Source of the DNA: an uncultured Eubacteriales bacterium | Lineage (GTDB): Bacteria; Bacillota; Clostridia; Oscillospirales; Acutalibacteraceae | Direction: 5' to 3' | DNA length: 64,000 nt | NCBI GenBank assembly: GCA_900540235.1 | Contig: UQEY01000005.1 | Location: 28,810 to 92,809 of the forward strand | In this document: piece after piece, positions 63,371 to 64,000 of the stretch | Layout: every line of letters begins with the position of its first letter | Position numbering within the stretch: the stretch's first letter is position 1 | Program-made: the position numbers and the translations under genes | The notes under the pieces: model-generated | Database searches by the model: none | The model's input: only the letters and a program-made list of their open reading frames with translations | What the model was told of the DNA's origin: nothing

Positions 63371-63772
63371 TTGACAATGGCACCTGCCGCAGCGAGGACT
63401 ATAAGCGACTTTTTAAAAGACACGGGCACGGCGGTTGATGATTACAACTTGATTTTAACGGGCGATTTGGGATATACGGGCAGTCGGCTCCTTTACGAAC
63501 TTCTTGAAAAAGACCACGGCATCAAGCTAAAAGGGTATCACAAAGATTGCGGTATGTTGATTTTTGATTTGAAAAAGCAGGATGTGAATTCCGGCGGTTC
63601 GGGTTGCGGTTGCTCGGCAAGCGTGCTTTGCTCACATATTTTGAAACAGATGGACAAAGGGCTTCTTAAAAAAGTTTTGTTTGTAGCAACGGGTGCGCTT
63701 ATGTCACCGACTTCAAGCAAGCAGGGTAATTCTATTCCCGGTATTGCCCACGCAGTCTTGCTTGAGAGGTGA
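63371..63772 (+). pseudogene. spoVAD: spoVAD, 3' part
   Basis: From the ATG of the repeat at 63377 this encodes the last 131 residues of SpoVAD: MAPAAARTISDFLKDTG, LILTGDLGYTGS, KGYHKDCGMLIFD, GGSGCGCSASVLCSHI, ATGALMSPT and GIAHAVLLER. It has no ribosome site or promoter of its own at the junction, so it would be made only after excision. Codon 203 onwards joins the 5' part exactly. The stop is 4 bp from the next ATG. Confidence 0.95.
63375..63389 (+). other. attR core of the spoVAD element
   Basis: CAATGGCACCTGCCG, identical to 19645-19659. To its right is spoVAD; to its left is element DNA. Confidence 0.85.
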
Positions 63773-63776
63773 CACA

Positions 63777-63932
63777 ATGAAACATTATAACAATATTAAG
63801 CTTCTTTCATCGTTTCGCCAAATTTCAAGTGCACTTGAAATTATAGCTATGGCAATGAGAATTTTTGCATTCGTGCTTGTAATAATTCAAGGTGCGGCAA
63901 TTTTAATTGAAAGTAAAAATATAAGAGGTTGA
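63777..63932 (+). CDS. Small single-helix membrane protein downstream of spoVAD
   Basis: A 51-aa protein with one strong hydrophobic helix (ALEIIAMAMRIFAFVLVIIQ, about residues 19-38) and short polar ends. It starts 4 bp after the spoVAD stop, with GAGAGGTG upstream inside spoVAD, so it is translationally coupled to the sporulation gene. It is not SpoVAE, which is longer and has several membrane segments. Function unknown; co-expression with spoVAD suggests a spore or forespore membrane role. Confidence 0.65.
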   Translation: MKHYNNIKLLSSFRQISSALEIIAMAMRIFAFVLVIIQGAAILIESKNIRG

Positions 63933-63950
63933 CGGCGTTCCCACATTATA

Positions 63951-63977
63951 AAGGCGACCGCAGTTCGCCCCTACGGT
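63951..63977. repeat. REP-like palindrome downstream of the spoVAD unit
   Basis: AAGGCGACCGCAGTTCGCCC then CTACGG: imperfect GGCGA(C/A)C stem with the conserved CCCCTACG edge, in the same orientation as the second copy in rayT. Confidence 0.65.
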
Positions 63978-64000
63978 GATTTTTCTATTTTAAATAGTCT

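Larger units (their letters stand above)
19645..63389. mobile_element. 43.7-kb intervening element inserted in spoVAD
   Basis: The ends are an exact 15-bp direct repeat, CAATGGCACCTGCCG, at 19645-19659 and 63375-63389. Removing one repeat plus everything between restores the spoVAD reading frame. Outside the repeat the two flanks match SpoVAD; inside they do not. The circle junction would hold a 52-bp dyad with arms TTATAGTCTA (63358-63367) and TAGACCATAA (19670-19679). A serine recombinase is encoded at 34487-36160, but 15 kb from the nearer end, which is unusual. No relaxase, type IV secretion, capsid or terminase gene is present. The cargo is sugar use, toxin/defence genes and a polysaccharide operon. 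Confidence 0.85.

Noticed and set aside
19645..63389. A prophage in spoVAD
   Set aside because: No capsid, portal, terminase, tail, lysis or phage replication genes are visible; KilA-N and Doc genes alone do not make a phage.
63371..63772. An independent 133-codon gene starting at TTG 63371
   Set aside because: There is no ribosome site, the protein begins in the middle of a known domain, and it continues SpoVAD from 19659 in exact frame. It is the separated 3' part of spoVAD.
63777..63932. spoVAE
   Set aside because: Position fits but the protein has one hydrophobic helix and 51 residues; SpoVAE is longer with several helices and the sequence does not resemble it.
1..64000. tRNA, rRNA genes and CRISPR arrays
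   Set aside because: No T-loop/CCA-type tRNA pattern, rRNA stretch or regularly spaced direct repeats was found on reading; I cannot exclude a missed tRNA without a covariance search.

Overview
The window comes from a low-GC, Gram-positive, spore-former-lineage bacterium, most likely a gut-type clostridium of the Ruminococcaceae/Oscillospiraceae kind. The evidence is the clostridial rpmH-rnpA-yidD-yidC-jag-mnmE-mnmG-rsmG-noc-parA-parB-serS order normally found next to the replication origin, consensus sigma-A promoters, Shine-Dalgarno starts, a spoVAD gene and a Wzx/Wzy-type polysaccharide locus. dnaA and oriC are not in the window.

Layout. 1-4.3 kb: serC (cut by the window edge) and serA, a histidine phosphatase, an XRE regulator and an MTA/SAH nucleosidase. 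4.36-16.1 kb: the origin-proximal housekeeping block, with three parS-like palindromes between the noc-like gene and parA. 16.1-19.0 kb: an iron-type alcohol dehydrogenase, a REP-associated transposase with REP palindromes inside its own coding sequence, and a lone E2-type acyltransferase catalytic domain. 19.04 kb: the first 206 codons of spoVAD. 19.66-63.37 kb: a 43.7-kb insertion. 63.37-63.93 kb: the remaining codons of spoVAD, in frame, and a small membrane-protein gene.

The main discovery is that spoVAD is split by DNA bounded by an exact 15-bp direct repeat (CAATGGCACCTGCCG at 19645-19659 and 63375-63389). Joining the two halves across the repeat restores a full 333-codon SpoVAD with no frameshift. 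The junction of the predicted excised circle carries a dyad of the size and symmetry expected for a serine-integrase attP, and a large serine recombinase gene lies inside the element. This is the architecture of skin-like 'intervening elements'. However, no conjugation or phage structural genes are visible and the cargo is mostly an exopolysaccharide locus. SpoVAD is also a forespore protein in known species, unlike the mother-cell genes of the classic cases.

Inside the element: a sugar module (GH4 glycosidase, GPH transporter, endonuclease/exonuclease/phosphatase-family membrane protein); a defence/toxin section (Doc toxin with a large DNA-binding partner, KilA-N protein, DinB-like protein, YeiH exporter with LysR regulator, Fic protein, kinase-GNAT fusion, HEPN/MNT pair); the recombinase with decayed neighbours; then a polysaccharide operon from 37.5 to 63.3 kb behind a perfect sigma-A promoter and a structured leader. 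That operon has a Pgl-like start (4,6-dehydratase, aminotransferase, priming transferase), glycosyltransferases, polymerase, flippase, pyruvyltransferases, FrhB/ferredoxin proteins, the capE-capG-capF set for UDP-N-acetyl-L-fucosamine, LicD, a nucleotidyltransferase-kinase fusion and VanZ. It is mosaic: AT-rich variable blocks alternate with host-like blocks, and a 68-bp copy of the capF 3' end at 62.64 kb marks the edge of an exchanged cassette.
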